Assembly: GCA_017397725.1 (NCBI GenBank)
Contig: JAFQIA010000015.1
Coordinates: 1 to 48,952, forward strand
Direction: 5' to 3'
Source: Clostridia bacterium
GTDB lineage: Bacteria > Bacillota > Clostridia > Monoglobales > Monoglobaceae
DNA: 48,952 nucleotides
Shown: in pieces, positions 41,279-48,837 of the stretch
How positions within the stretch are numbered: the first letter of the stretch is position 1
How the letters are laid out: the number at the start of each line of letters is the position of its first letter
The notes under the pieces: generated by a model
Told to the model about the DNA's origin: nothing
The model's database searches: none
What the model saw: the letters and a program-made list of their open reading frames with translations, nothing else
Program-made: the position numbers and the translations under genes

Positions 41279-41868
41279 AAATCGGCGTTTTGGTTTCTGG
41301 TGGCGGAACCAACCTGCAGGCGTTGATTGATGCTCAAAAAAGTGGCATCATCAAAAGCGGTGAGATTGTCACCGTGGTGTCCAACAAGCCCGATGTGTAT
41401 GCGTTAGAGCGTGCAAAAAACGCGGGCATTGATGCACATGTCATTACCAAAAAAGAATGTGGTAGTGCCGATGCCTTTGATTTGGCTCTTTGCAACTATA
41501 TGCAGGAAAAAGGCGTTGACTTGGTAGTGCTTGCCGGTTTTCTGGCGATCTTGGGCGAGAATTTTCTCTCGGTCTATAAAGACCGCATCTTAAATGTGCA
41601 CCCGTCCTTGATTCCGTCCTTTTGCGGCGACGGATTTTATGGATTAAAGGTACATCAGGCGGCGTTGGATTACGGCGTGAAGGTGACCGGCGCAACTGTG
41701 CATTTTGTGAATGAAATCACGGACGGCGGCAAGATTATTCTCCAAAAAGCAGTAGAAATCAAAGACGATGACACCGCAGAAACCCTGCAAAAACGGGTGA
41801 TGGAAGAGGCGGAATGGCAGATTCTTCCCCGTGCAGTGGAGCTGGTGCTCAGCGGTCAGGTGAAATAA
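41272..41868 (+). CDS. purN: Phosphoribosylglycinamide formyltransferase
   Basis: A 198-residue 10-formyl-THF-dependent GAR transformylase. [14 protein letters not shown] opens the protein; the active site is [18 protein letters not shown] and [19 protein letters not shown] with the catalytic Asn/His/Asp triad. The formyl-site loop reads SFCG rather than the common AFPG, a modest change. Translation is coupled to purM by overlap. Confidence 0.94.
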   Translation: MLKIGVLVSGGGTNLQALIDAQKSGIIKSGEIVTVVSNKPDVYALERAKNAGIDAHVITKKECGSADAFDLALCNYMQEKGVDLVVLAGFLAILGENFLSVYKDRILNVHPSLIPSFCGDGFYGLKVHQAALDYGVKVTGATVHFVNEITDGGKIILQKAVEIKDDDTAETLQKRVMEEAEWQILPRAVELVLSGQVK

Positions 41869-41888
41869 ATAGAAAGGATGAATCAAAG

Positions 41889-42605
41889 ATGAAGACCATT
41901 GATATTTGTCAAGAACTGAAAAACAATGCGTATCCCGGCAGAGGAATCGTTTTGGGAAAATCCAAGGACGGCAAATCCGCTGCCATTGCATATTTTATTA
42001 TGGGTAGAAGCAGCAACAGCCGTAACCGTGTTTTCGTAGAGGATGGCGATGGCATTCGCACACAGGCATTTGACCCCAGCAAGCTGGAGGATCCGTCCCT
42101 GATTATCTATGCGCCGGTTCGGGTACTGGGCAACAAGACCATTGTTACCAACGGCGACCAGACCGATACCATCTATGAGCTGATGGACAAGCAGATGACC
42201 TTTGAACAGGCGTTGCGCAGTCGGGAATTTGAGCCGGATTGCCCCAACTATACCCCCAGAATTTCCGGTATCGTTCGGCAGACCGAAGGGGATTTCAACT
42301 ATGCACTTTCCATTTTGAAGAGTGCAGACGGAAACCCCGCATCCTGCCGTCGGTATACCTTCTCTTACAATGACCCCATCAATGGTCAGGGACATTTCAT
42401 CCATACCTATATGGAAGACGGCGACCCCCTGCCCAGCTTTGAGGGCGAACCCAAGCAGGTGGAAATTCCGGATGATATCGACGTATTCTGCGATATGCTC
42501 TGGACCAGCCTGAATGAAGACAACAAGGTATCTCTCTTTGTTCGTTACATCGATATCGAAACCGGCAAGACCGATACCAGAATCGTAAACAAAAATCAGG
42601 ATTAA
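41889..42605 (+). CDS. purO: IMP cyclohydrolase, PurO-type (PF07826)
   Basis: A 238-residue protein of the archaeal-type IMP cyclohydrolase family, closing FAICAR to IMP. NNAYPGRGIVLGKSKDGK, YFIMGRSSNSRNRVF and AFDPSKLEDPSLIIY are the family's N-terminal blocks. It replaces the N-terminal domain of the usual bifunctional PurH. AAAGGATG eight bases ahead supports ATG 41889. The next gene supplies the transformylase half. Gene symbol by family analogy. Confidence 0.88.
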   Translation: MKTIDICQELKNNAYPGRGIVLGKSKDGKSAAIAYFIMGRSSNSRNRVFVEDGDGIRTQAFDPSKLEDPSLIIYAPVRVLGNKTIVTNGDQTDTIYELMDKQMTFEQALRSREFEPDCPNYTPRISGIVRQTEGDFNYALSILKSADGNPASCRRYTFSYNDPINGQGHFIHTYMEDGDPLPSFEGEPKQVEIPDDIDVFCDMLWTSLNEDNKVSLFVRYIDIETGKTDTRIVNKNQD

Positions 42606-42623
42606 GCAGAAAGGAAGAGAACG

Positions 42624-43799
42624 ATGCAAGAAATGGAACTGAAATACGGATGTAACCCCAACCAAAAGCCTTCCAGAGTGTTTATGGAAGAGGGAGAGAT
42701 TCCCTTTACCGTCCTGTGCGGCAAGCCCGGCTATATCAATCTGCTGGATGCCCTGAACGGTTGGCAGTTGGTAAAAGAATTGAAGGAGGCAACCGGACTT
42801 CCTGCGGCAACCTCTTTTAAGCATGTATCTCCTGCAGGTGCAGCAGTTGGACTGCCCCTTTCTGATACGTTGAAGAAGATTTATTTCGTAGATGAAACCA
42901 TCGAAATGACACCCCTTGCCAATGCCTATGCAAGAGCAAGAGGCGCAGACAGAATGTCTTCCTTTGGTGATTTCATCTCTCTGTCCGATGTTTGTGACAA
43001 GGCAACTGCTCAGTTGATTGCAAAAGAGGTTTCCGACGGCGTGATTGCACCCGGTTATACCGAGGAGGCGCTGGAAATCTTAAAGGGCAAGAGAAACGGT
43101 AACTACAATGTGATTCAGATTGACCCCAGTTATGTTCCCGCCCCCATCGAGCGCAAGCAGGTGTACGGCGTGACCTTTGAACAGGGAAGAAACGAACTGA
43201 AAATTGATACCGAACTCCTTTCCAATGTGGTGACCGACAACAAGGAAATGACCGATGCACAAAAGCGGGATTTGATGATTGCGCTGATTACCTTAAAGTA
43301 CACCCAGTCCAACAGCGTGTGCTATGTGAAGGACGGTCAGGCAATCGGTATCGGTGCAGGCCAGCAGTCCAGAATCCACTGCACCCGTTTAGCCGGTAAC
43401 AAGGCAGACATCTGGTGGTTGCGTCAGGCGCCTCAGGTGTTGAATCTGCAATTTGTGGACGGCATCAAGCGTGCAGACCGTGACAATGCCATTGATGTGT
43501 ATATCTCTGATGAATATATGGATGTTCTGGCAGACGGCGCATGGGAAAAAATCTTCAAGGTAAAGCCGGCAGTATTTACCAAAGAAGAACAGAAAGAGTG
43601 GCTGGCGAAGAACACCGACGTGGCACTTGGCTCGGATGCATTCTTCCCCTTTGGCGACAACATTGAGCGGGCACGCAAGTCCGGTGTGACTGTGATTGCA
43701 CAACCGGGTGGCAGCATCCGTGATGACAATGTGATTGAAACCTGTAACAAATTCGGTATGGCAATGGCGTTTACCGGAATCCGTCTGTTCCACCATTGA
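42624..43799 (+). CDS. Stand-alone AICAR formyltransferase (PurH C-terminal domain / PurV-type)
   Basis: A 391-residue protein matching only the AICAR transformylase part of PurH. MELKYGCNPNQKPSR, SFKHVSPAGAAVG (catalytic Lys-His), YARARGADRMSSFGDFIS, TQSNSVCYVKDGQAIGIGAGQQSR and AQPGGSIRD are all present. The IMP cyclohydrolase domain is missing and is provided by the preceding gene, 18 bp upstream. Together they complete the last two steps to IMP. AAAGGAAGAG precedes the ATG. Confidence 0.92.
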   Translation: MQEMELKYGCNPNQKPSRVFMEEGEIPFTVLCGKPGYINLLDALNGWQLVKELKEATGLPAATSFKHVSPAGAAVGLPLSDTLKKIYFVDETIEMTPLANAYARARGADRMSSFGDFISLSDVCDKATAQLIAKEVSDGVIAPGYTEEALEILKGKRNGNYNVIQIDPSYVPAPIERKQVYGVTFEQGRNELKIDTELLSNVVTDNKEMTDAQKRDLMIALITLKYTQSNSVCYVKDGQAIGIGAGQQSRIHCTRLAGNKADIWWLRQAPQVLNLQFVDGIKRADRDNAIDVYISDEYMDVLADGAWEKIFKVKPAVFTKEEQKEWLAKNTDVALGSDAFFPFGDNIERARKSGVTVIAQPGGSIRDDNVIETCNKFGMAMAFTGIRLFHH

Positions 43800-43845
43800 T
43801 GGCGGCGAACCGAAAACCATTTTGACAGAAAAAGGAGCGATACCA

Positions 43846-45138
43846 ATGAATATTTACAAGCTGTCCGAAATGACGGACGAGAAAAAGAATTTTATTATGA
43901 AGCGTGCGGAGCTTGACATCTCTGAGCATATGAAACTGGCAAAAGAGGTTTCTGATGATATTCGGGAGCATGGCGATGCGGCGGTTCTGGAATACACCGC
44001 CAAGTTTGACCGTGTTCCTTTGACACAGGATAAACTCAAGGTGACTCCTGAGGAAATTGAAACTGCTTACGAAAGACTGGACGTAGAAACCAGAGATGCT
44101 ATTGCCTATGCGGCAAAGAACATCCGCAACTTCCACGAAAAGCAGATGCCGGAGGAAATGTGGTTCACCGAGGTAGACAAGGGCTTGTTGGTTGGAGAAA
44201 AGACCACCCCCATTGTGGACGTCTGCCTGTATGTGCCGGGCGGTAAGGGTAGCTTTCCGTCGGTACTGCTTATGCTGGGCGTACCTGCAAAGGTTGCCGG
44301 CGTAGAAAAAATCGTAGTTGTCACCCCTCCCAATGCAAAGGGTGAGGTGGACGATGCGATTTTGGCTGCTGCAAAGATTATCGGTATTACCGAGATTTAT
44401 AAGGTAGGCGGTATTCAGGCGGTGGCTGCGGTTGCTTTTGGAACCGAAACCATCCCCAAATGCCACAAGATTATCGGGCCGGGTAACTCCTATGCAACAG
44501 CGGCAAAGCGTGTACTTGCCAACTATATTGATGCAGGACTTCCCGCAGGTCCCAGTGAATGTATCATTCTGGCTGATGAAAAGGCTGACCCTGAAAAGGT
44601 TGCTCTTGACTGGATGATTGAGGCAGAGCACGGACCGGATTCCGCTGCACTTTTGGTTACTCATAGCCAAGAATTGGTAGAAAAGGCTGCGGCAATTGTA
44701 GAAAAGCAGCTTACCAAAATTTCGCCCAGACGGCAGGAATTTGTTACCACCAACTTCAATACTTACGGCGGTGCGATTATTACCGACAGTCTGGATGAGA
44801 GTATTGCTTTTGTCAATGACTATGCACCGGAGCATATGGAGGTTATGTGTGAACAGCCGTTTGTGATTCTCCCCAAGATCAAGAATGCAGGCGAGATTTT
44901 GCTTGGCGATTACACGCCGGTTACGCTTTGTAACTTCGTATTGGGACCCAATGCAATTCTTCCCACCGGTCAGTTTGCAAAGACCTATTCCAGCGTATCG
45001 GTGATGGATTTCTTAAAGCGTTCCTCTGTGGGTTATGCAAGCAAGGAAGGCTTTGAGATGGTGCGGGATTACGCATACCGCATTGCAACCGTCGAGGGCT
45101 TTGATACGCACGCTCTTGCGGTAAAAGAAAGAAAATAA
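43846..45138 (+). CDS. Divergent histidinol-dehydrogenase-family protein (altered zinc site)
   Basis: A 430-residue HisD-family dehydrogenase. The NAD-fold motifs PGGKGSFPS, IGPGNSYATAAKR and AGPSE are kept, as are catalytic-type PEHM (Glu329, His330) and a terminal THALAV (His422). Measured against E. coli HisD, three functional positions differ: the Gln259 zinc ligand is Glu259 here, the zinc ligand in the GDY motif (Asp360) is Asn363 in CNF, and the substrate His367 in the TNH motif is Ala370 in PNA. It may therefore oxidise something other than histidinol. AAAGGAG supports ATG 43846. It is followed by an equally divergent HisB. The only other histidine-related genes nearby are these; hisG, A, F, H, I, E and C are absent. 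Confidence 0.85.
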   Translation: MNIYKLSEMTDEKKNFIMKRAELDISEHMKLAKEVSDDIREHGDAAVLEYTAKFDRVPLTQDKLKVTPEEIETAYERLDVETRDAIAYAAKNIRNFHEKQMPEEMWFTEVDKGLLVGEKTTPIVDVCLYVPGGKGSFPSVLLMLGVPAKVAGVEKIVVVTPPNAKGEVDDAILAAAKIIGITEIYKVGGIQAVAAVAFGTETIPKCHKIIGPGNSYATAAKRVLANYIDAGLPAGPSECIILADEKADPEKVALDWMIEAEHGPDSAALLVTHSQELVEKAAAIVEKQLTKISPRRQEFVTTNFNTYGGAIITDSLDESIAFVNDYAPEHMEVMCEQPFVILPKIKNAGEILLGDYTPVTLCNFVLGPNAILPTGQFAKTYSSVSVMDFLKRSSVGYASKEGFEMVRDYAYRIATVEGFDTHALAVKERK

Positions 45139-45151
45139 AGGAGGAATCCTT

Positions 45152-45772
45152 ATGCCAAACAAGATTACGGTTACAAGAAAAACCACCGAATCTTCCATTT
45201 CGGTTGCCATTGAAAAGGGGGAACTGCGTCCGGATTACCGCAAGCAGATCCGCACCCCCCTGCCCTTCCTCAATCATATGATTGAGCATATTGCTTGGAG
45301 AGCGGGATTGAATATCAGCATCGATATGAAACTGGACGAATTTGAACTGATTCATCTGGTTACTGAGGATGTTTCCATGACCCTTGGCCGTGCGGTGGGT
45401 GAGTTTGTTGCACGCAACACCCCCTCCGGCTATGGCTACGGCGTCGGCATCATTGATGAGGCAAAGGCAGAGGCGGTGATTTCCTTTGAGGACAGAGCGC
45501 TCCTTGACTTTATCTCAGAGGTTGATTATGACGAAATGGTAGAGGGAATGCCGGCAGAAGAGCTGATTACCTTTTTGGACGGCTTTGTTCAGGGTGCCCG
45601 TTGTACCTTGCACATTGATGTAGAAAAGGGTGAAAACGGACATCATCTCTGGGAGGCTGTCTATCGTGCATTCGGCATCGCGCTGGGACAGGCACTCACC
45701 GTGGATGAAGCACGGAAAGGAAAGACCTCCGGAGTGGCAGGAAAGGTGACTTATGAAGTTACAGAAGGATAA
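45152..45772 (+). CDS. Divergent imidazoleglycerol-phosphate-dehydratase-family protein
   Basis: A 206-residue HisB/IGPD-fold protein. It keeps RKTTES, FLNHM (His42), TED (Glu72) and the second-half metal motif GHHLWEAVYRAF (His164, His165, Glu168). The hallmark first-half motif D-D-H-H-T-V-E-D reads L-I-H-L-V-T-E-D here, losing one manganese-binding His, and the usual H-G after the first helix is A-G (residues 51-52). An unusual insertion (RPDYRKQIRTP) replaces the glycine-rich loop. IGPD activity is doubtful. AAAGGAGG precedes the ATG, 13 bp after the HisD-like gene; the 3' end overlaps the HAD gene by 20 bp. Confidence 0.78.
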   Translation: MPNKITVTRKTTESSISVAIEKGELRPDYRKQIRTPLPFLNHMIEHIAWRAGLNISIDMKLDEFELIHLVTEDVSMTLGRAVGEFVARNTPSGYGYGVGIIDEAKAEAVISFEDRALLDFISEVDYDEMVEGMPAEELITFLDGFVQGARCTLHIDVEKGENGHHLWEAVYRAFGIALGQALTVDEARKGKTSGVAGKVTYEVTEG

Positions 45773-46775
45773 GATTGACACCATTTTGTTTGATATGGAC
45801 GGGGTCATCACCAGCGAGCAAAGCTACTGGTATACAGGTGCGCTTGCGGTTTATGAGCTGATGTATGACTACCATTATTACGGCAAGCGAGAAATCGACA
45901 GAGTGTGGTGCCATAAGAATTTTGAAACCATCTATGATATTGTGTTCTGTGGCGGAAGAACGGTTAAGGCGGTCAAGAATTTGGGCGTCAATACCAACTG
46001 GGATTTGGTGTATGTAGTCTTTTGTGCCGCAAAATATTTAGACCCCGATATGGAAACCTTTGACCCTTCGTATTTTGAATCGGTTTGCATGTTTTTGGAA
46101 AATATTCAGGTGCAGGCACCTGCCCTTTATCCCGGACTGGAAGGGCTTTTGGCAACCGCTATCCCGGCAGAAAAGGTAGGGGACTTCAAGCGGGGCGACA
46201 GTAAGCTCTGGACAGAAATCAACGACAGTTTCTATCATTGGTATCACGGGGACGAAGAGGTTCCCGGCTTGATTGAAAGCGAACTCCCGCTTTTTCCCAT
46301 AGAAGAAGTGCAGGAAACCTTGCAAGTGCTGAAAAAGGCAGGCTTTCGCTTGGGCATTGGAACCGGAAGACCGAAGGCGGAAATTCTTCCCCCCATCAAA
46401 CGTTGGGGGCTGGAGGAGTATTTCGATATGGAAATGTGCGTCACCTATGATGAGGTGGTGCAAGCAGAAGATAAGACCAAGGTGGAAGAGCCTCTGGCAA
46501 AGCCCCATCCCTTTGTGTTCCAAAAGGCGGGCTTTGGGAAACAGTTTTCCGATGAAGAAATCGTAGGCGGTGCAGTCACCCAAGAGATGGCAAAGCACTG
46601 TCTGGTGGTTGGCGATGCCGCAAGCGACTTGCTTTCTGCAAGGGCAGGGGGCTTTCCCTTTGCAGCGGTGCTGACCGGAATCGGCGGACAGAGCGGCCGT
46701 AGCTATTTTGAAGAAAATCAGGCAGAGTTTGTTTTGAATTCTGTCCTTGCAATGAAAGAGTTGGTGGAAGAATGA
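45753..46775 (+). CDS. HAD-superfamily phosphatase with large cap
   Basis: A 340-residue HAD hydrolase. Motif I FDMDGVITSEQ (nucleophile Asp), motif II GIGTGRPKAE, motif III Lys in LAKPHPFVFQKA, motif IV VVGDAASDLLSA. About 180 residues between motifs I and II form an unusually large cap with many Trp/Tyr. It overlaps the HisB-like gene by 20 bp and the fumarase-beta gene by ATGA, so it is translated with both. HAD enzymes can be histidinol-phosphate or other sugar-phosphate phosphatases; the substrate here is open. Confidence 0.82.
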   Translation: MKLQKDKIDTILFDMDGVITSEQSYWYTGALAVYELMYDYHYYGKREIDRVWCHKNFETIYDIVFCGGRTVKAVKNLGVNTNWDLVYVVFCAAKYLDPDMETFDPSYFESVCMFLENIQVQAPALYPGLEGLLATAIPAEKVGDFKRGDSKLWTEINDSFYHWYHGDEEVPGLIESELPLFPIEEVQETLQVLKKAGFRLGIGTGRPKAEILPPIKRWGLEEYFDMEMCVTYDEVVQAEDKTKVEEPLAKPHPFVFQKAGFGKQFSDEEIVGGAVTQEMAKHCLVVGDAASDLLSARAGGFPFAAVLTGIGGQSGRSYFEENQAEFVLNSVLAMKELVEE

Positions 46776-47302
46776 AAATTGCATTGACCACCCCGCTGAC
46801 CAAGGAAAAGCTTGCCGGCCTACAGGCCGGTGACAGTGTGCTCATCAGCGGAGAAATTTATACCGCAAGAGATGCTGCCCATAAACGGATGATTGAGGCG
46901 CTGGAAAAAGGGGAAGCATTGCCCTTTGACATTCGGGATCAAGTCATCTATTATGCAGGCCCCACGCCGGCAAAACCGGGACAGGTGATTGGATCTTGCG
47001 GGCCTACCACCAGCGGCAGAATGGATGCCTATGCACCCATGCTGTTGCGCCTTGGGCTTACCGGAATGATTGGCAAGGGAATCCGCTCCCAAGCCGTCTT
47101 GGATGCCATGCAGGAGAGCGGTGCGGTCTACTTTGGTGCCATCGGCGGTGCCGGAGCATTGATTGCAAAAAGCGTCATTGCATCCCAAACCGTTGCCTAT
47201 GAAGATTTGGGAACCGAGGCAATCCGCAAGCTGACGGTGAAAGACTTCCCAGCTGTTGTTATCATCGACCAACAGGGGAAAAACCTTTACAACGAACGCT
47301 AA
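46772..47302 (+). CDS. Class I fumarase / L(+)-tartrate dehydratase beta-subunit-type protein
   Basis: A 176-residue protein matching the C-terminal (beta) domain of iron-sulfur fumarase/tartrate dehydratase: LQAGDSVLISGEIYTARDAAHKR, YYAGPTPAKPG, GSCGPTTSGRMDAY, GMIGKGIRS and the end pattern YEDLGTEAIRKLTVKDFPAVV. The alpha subunit that carries the 4Fe-4S cluster is not beside it or anywhere in the window. It is coupled to the HAD phosphatase by ATGA. It may work with an alpha subunit encoded elsewhere, or act alone with another role. Its stop TAA is the first three bases of a hairpin repeat. Confidence 0.85.
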   Translation: MKIALTTPLTKEKLAGLQAGDSVLISGEIYTARDAAHKRMIEALEKGEALPFDIRDQVIYYAGPTPAKPGQVIGSCGPTTSGRMDAYAPMLLRLGLTGMIGKGIRSQAVLDAMQESGAVYFGAIGGAGALIAKSVIASQTVAYEDLGTEAIRKLTVKDFPAVVIIDQQGKNLYNER

Positions 47303-47334
47303 CCCACAGCACAGGGGACGGTTCCCTGTGTTGC
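47300..47334 (+). repeat. GGGGACGG hairpin repeat, copy 1
   Basis: TAACCCAC, two bases, CACAGGG-GACGGTT-CCCTGTG, then TTGC. The stem is seven bases. It shares the stop codon of the fumarase-beta gene. The same unit occurs at 48744. The core resembles an intergenic hairpin repeat I recall from many Clostridia. Confidence 0.75.
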
Positions 47335-47365
47335 GTACGGAGCTTTAACAAAAAGGAGAAGAGTG

Positions 47366-47668
47366 ATGGAATTTTATGAAATTTGTGAAATGATGATGAT
47401 CATCAGCTTTGGGGCTTCGTGGCCTTTGAATGTGATGAAGTCCTACAAAGCAAGAACCACCAAAGGAAAGAGCCTTGGGTTCTTGTGCCTGATTCTTTTA
47501 GGCTATATTGTGGGAATCATAGGAAAATTCATGAATGAAAAATATATGAGCAGCTTACAATCAAACTGGTATGTGCTATTCTTTTATTTTTTGAATTTTA
47601 TTATGGTTTTTATCGATTTTCTCCTTTATTTCAGAAACAGAAAGCTTGATAAAAAAGAAGAACGCTAA
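47366..47668 (+). CDS. SemiSWEET / PQ-loop family small membrane protein
   Basis: A 100-residue protein with three membrane helices (about 5-25, 40-57 and 69-88). The first half has SWPLNVMKSYKARTTKGKSL, a PQ-loop-like segment, followed by LGYIVGIIGKF. One three-helix unit is the SemiSWEET layout, which transports sugars as a dimer. AAGGAG seven bases ahead favours ATG 47366 over the GTG at 47363. The substrate is unknown. Confidence 0.78.
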   Translation: MEFYEICEMMMIISFGASWPLNVMKSYKARTTKGKSLGFLCLILLGYIVGIIGKFMNEKYMSSLQSNWYVLFFYFLNFIMVFIDFLLYFRNRKLDKKEER

Positions 47669-47706
47669 AAAATACCTGCCCACGATTTTTGCGGGCAGGT
47701 ATTTTT
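47667..47706. terminator. Bidirectional terminator
   Basis: AAAAAATACCTGCCC (47667-47681), 11-base loop, GGGCAGGTATTTTT (47693-47706). It closes the SemiSWEET gene and, on the minus strand, the small ribbon-helix-helix gene whose stop lies at 47705-47707. Confidence 0.9.
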
Positions 47707-47872
47707 ATTTATTCTTTGGGAGATTTTCAATGGCGAATTCACAACATTGAATCACAACCTGATTGAATGAAATGTCTTTTTCAGCAGCAATATTATTGAT
47801 TTTTTCAATCAAAGTATCGGGCATCCGAATCGTCCGGTTGGAACTGGTCGGTTTTTTGATAATAAATTCCAT
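47705..47872 (-). CDS. Small ribbon-helix-helix (Arc/CopG-like) protein
   Basis: A 55-residue minus-strand gene. It starts at ATG 47872 with AAGGAG eight bases upstream. The protein reads KKPTSSNRTIRMPDTLIEKI (strand then helix), then AAEKDISFNQVVIQCCEFAI (turn and helix B), the Arc/CopG ribbon-helix-helix pattern with a basic strand (RTIRM) for DNA contact. No toxin-like partner is adjacent, so it looks like an orphan DNA-binding protein rather than a clear antitoxin. It converges on the SemiSWEET gene at a shared terminator. Confidence 0.75.
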   Translation of the reverse strand: MEFIIKKPTSSNRTIRMPDTLIEKINNIAAEKDISFNQVVIQCCEFAIENLPKNK

Positions 47873-47961
47873 AAGCGTTGCTCCTTATAACAAATATTCT
47901 ATCCAAATTTTAATCTATTATTTTATCTAAAGATATAGTCAAAAAAGTAATTAAAAATTAC

Positions 47962-47990
47962 TTGCAAAACTCTCTGGTTTATGGTATACT
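47962..47990 (+). promoter_or_regulatory. Promoter of the last SLH gene
   Basis: TTGCAA (47962-47967), 17 bp, TATACT (47985-47990), with an extended TGG before the -10. Confidence 0.78.
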
Positions 47991-48017
47991 GAAACAAATC
48001 ATAAAGGAGGAAAAAAG

Positions 48018-48746
48018 ATGAAAAAACGATTATTAGCGGGGATGGTAGCAATTGCACTTTTAAGCGGGACAGCATTTGCGACAGAAAAAGTTATCTGGAC
48101 AGAGGAAACCCTTGAAACAAGCGAAACGGTGGTTTCCTATACCGATACGCAACAGCTTTCGCAGGAGGAAAATGCGATACTTCAGGTTCTTTATGCATTG
48201 GGTGTAATGCAGGGGGATGAGGATGCGGCATTCCGCCCTGACGATGGTGTTACCAGAGCGGAAATGGCAAAAATTCTTGTGATGATGCAAAAGCTTCCAG
48301 TGGCGGAATTTCCCGAAAGTGGGTTTGACGATGTAGTAAATACCCATTGGGCAAAGAATGCCATTGCAATGGTAAAAAGTCAAGGGCTGATGCTTGGTAA
48401 TGGCGATGGCACTTTTGCACCGGAGCGCACATTGAGCAAGGAAGAATTGTGTAAAGTCATCACCGTTTTGCTTGGGTATGGTCCTATGGCGGAAATCAAT
48501 GGCGGATATCCGGATGGTTATCTAACGGTTGTCAAGCGGTTTGTGCTCAAGATGGACACCATTTTTCCGGGACAGGTGACACGGTTGGAGGTTGCAAAGA
48601 TGCTCTATCAAGCATTGCAAACCCCTTTGATGGAACAAACCACCTTTGGCTCACCGGAGAATGCAACTTACAAAATTTGCGATGGATTAGATGGCGAACC
48701 ATTGGTAACACTTCTTCATCGCAATTTCTTAATTGAGCGCAACTAA
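48018..48746 (+). CDS. Small secreted SLH-domain protein
   Basis: A 242-residue exported protein: signal peptide 1-21 (ends TAFA), a short Thr/Glu-rich stretch, then SLH modules at about 52-95 (ALGVMQGDEDAAFRPDDGVT), 102-155 (VVNTHWAKNAIAMVKSQGLM, then GTFAPERTLSKEEL) and a weaker third at about 165-210 (TIFPGQVTRLEVAKMLYQAL). There is almost nothing apart from the wall-binding modules, so it may be a wall spacer or bind partners through its C-terminal 30 residues. AAAGGAGG precedes the ATG. The stop TAA belongs to a hairpin repeat. Confidence 0.85.
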   Translation: MKKRLLAGMVAIALLSGTAFATEKVIWTEETLETSETVVSYTDTQQLSQEENAILQVLYALGVMQGDEDAAFRPDDGVTRAEMAKILVMMQKLPVAEFPESGFDDVVNTHWAKNAIAMVKSQGLMLGNGDGTFAPERTLSKEELCKVITVLLGYGPMAEINGGYPDGYLTVVKRFVLKMDTIFPGQVTRLEVAKMLYQALQTPLMEQTTFGSPENATYKICDGLDGEPLVTLLHRNFLIERN

Positions 48747-48774
48747 CCCACGACACAGGGGACGGTTCTGTGTG
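48744..48774 (+). repeat. GGGGACGG hairpin repeat, copy 2
   Basis: TAACCCAC, then GACACAG-GGGACGGTT-CTGTGT. A shorter version of the copy at 47300, again beginning at the stop codon of the preceding gene. Confidence 0.75.
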
Positions 48775-48776
48775 CT

Positions 48777-48809
48777 AAAAAACGCCTTGGAAGTTCCAAG
48801 GCGTTTTTT
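48777..48809 (+). terminator. Terminator after the SLH gene
   Basis: AAAAAACGCCTTGGAA (48777-48792), centre G, TTCCAAGGCGTTTTTT (48794-48809). A near-perfect palindrome with A and T tracts. Confidence 0.9.
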
Positions 48810-48837
48810 GATTGGTGCCTTTAGGCGTGGAAATAAA

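Noticed and set aside
43771..44835. 354-residue minus-strand frame opposite the HisD-like gene
   Set aside because: Antisense to a gene with intact NAD and active-site motifs; no promoter or ribosome binding site.
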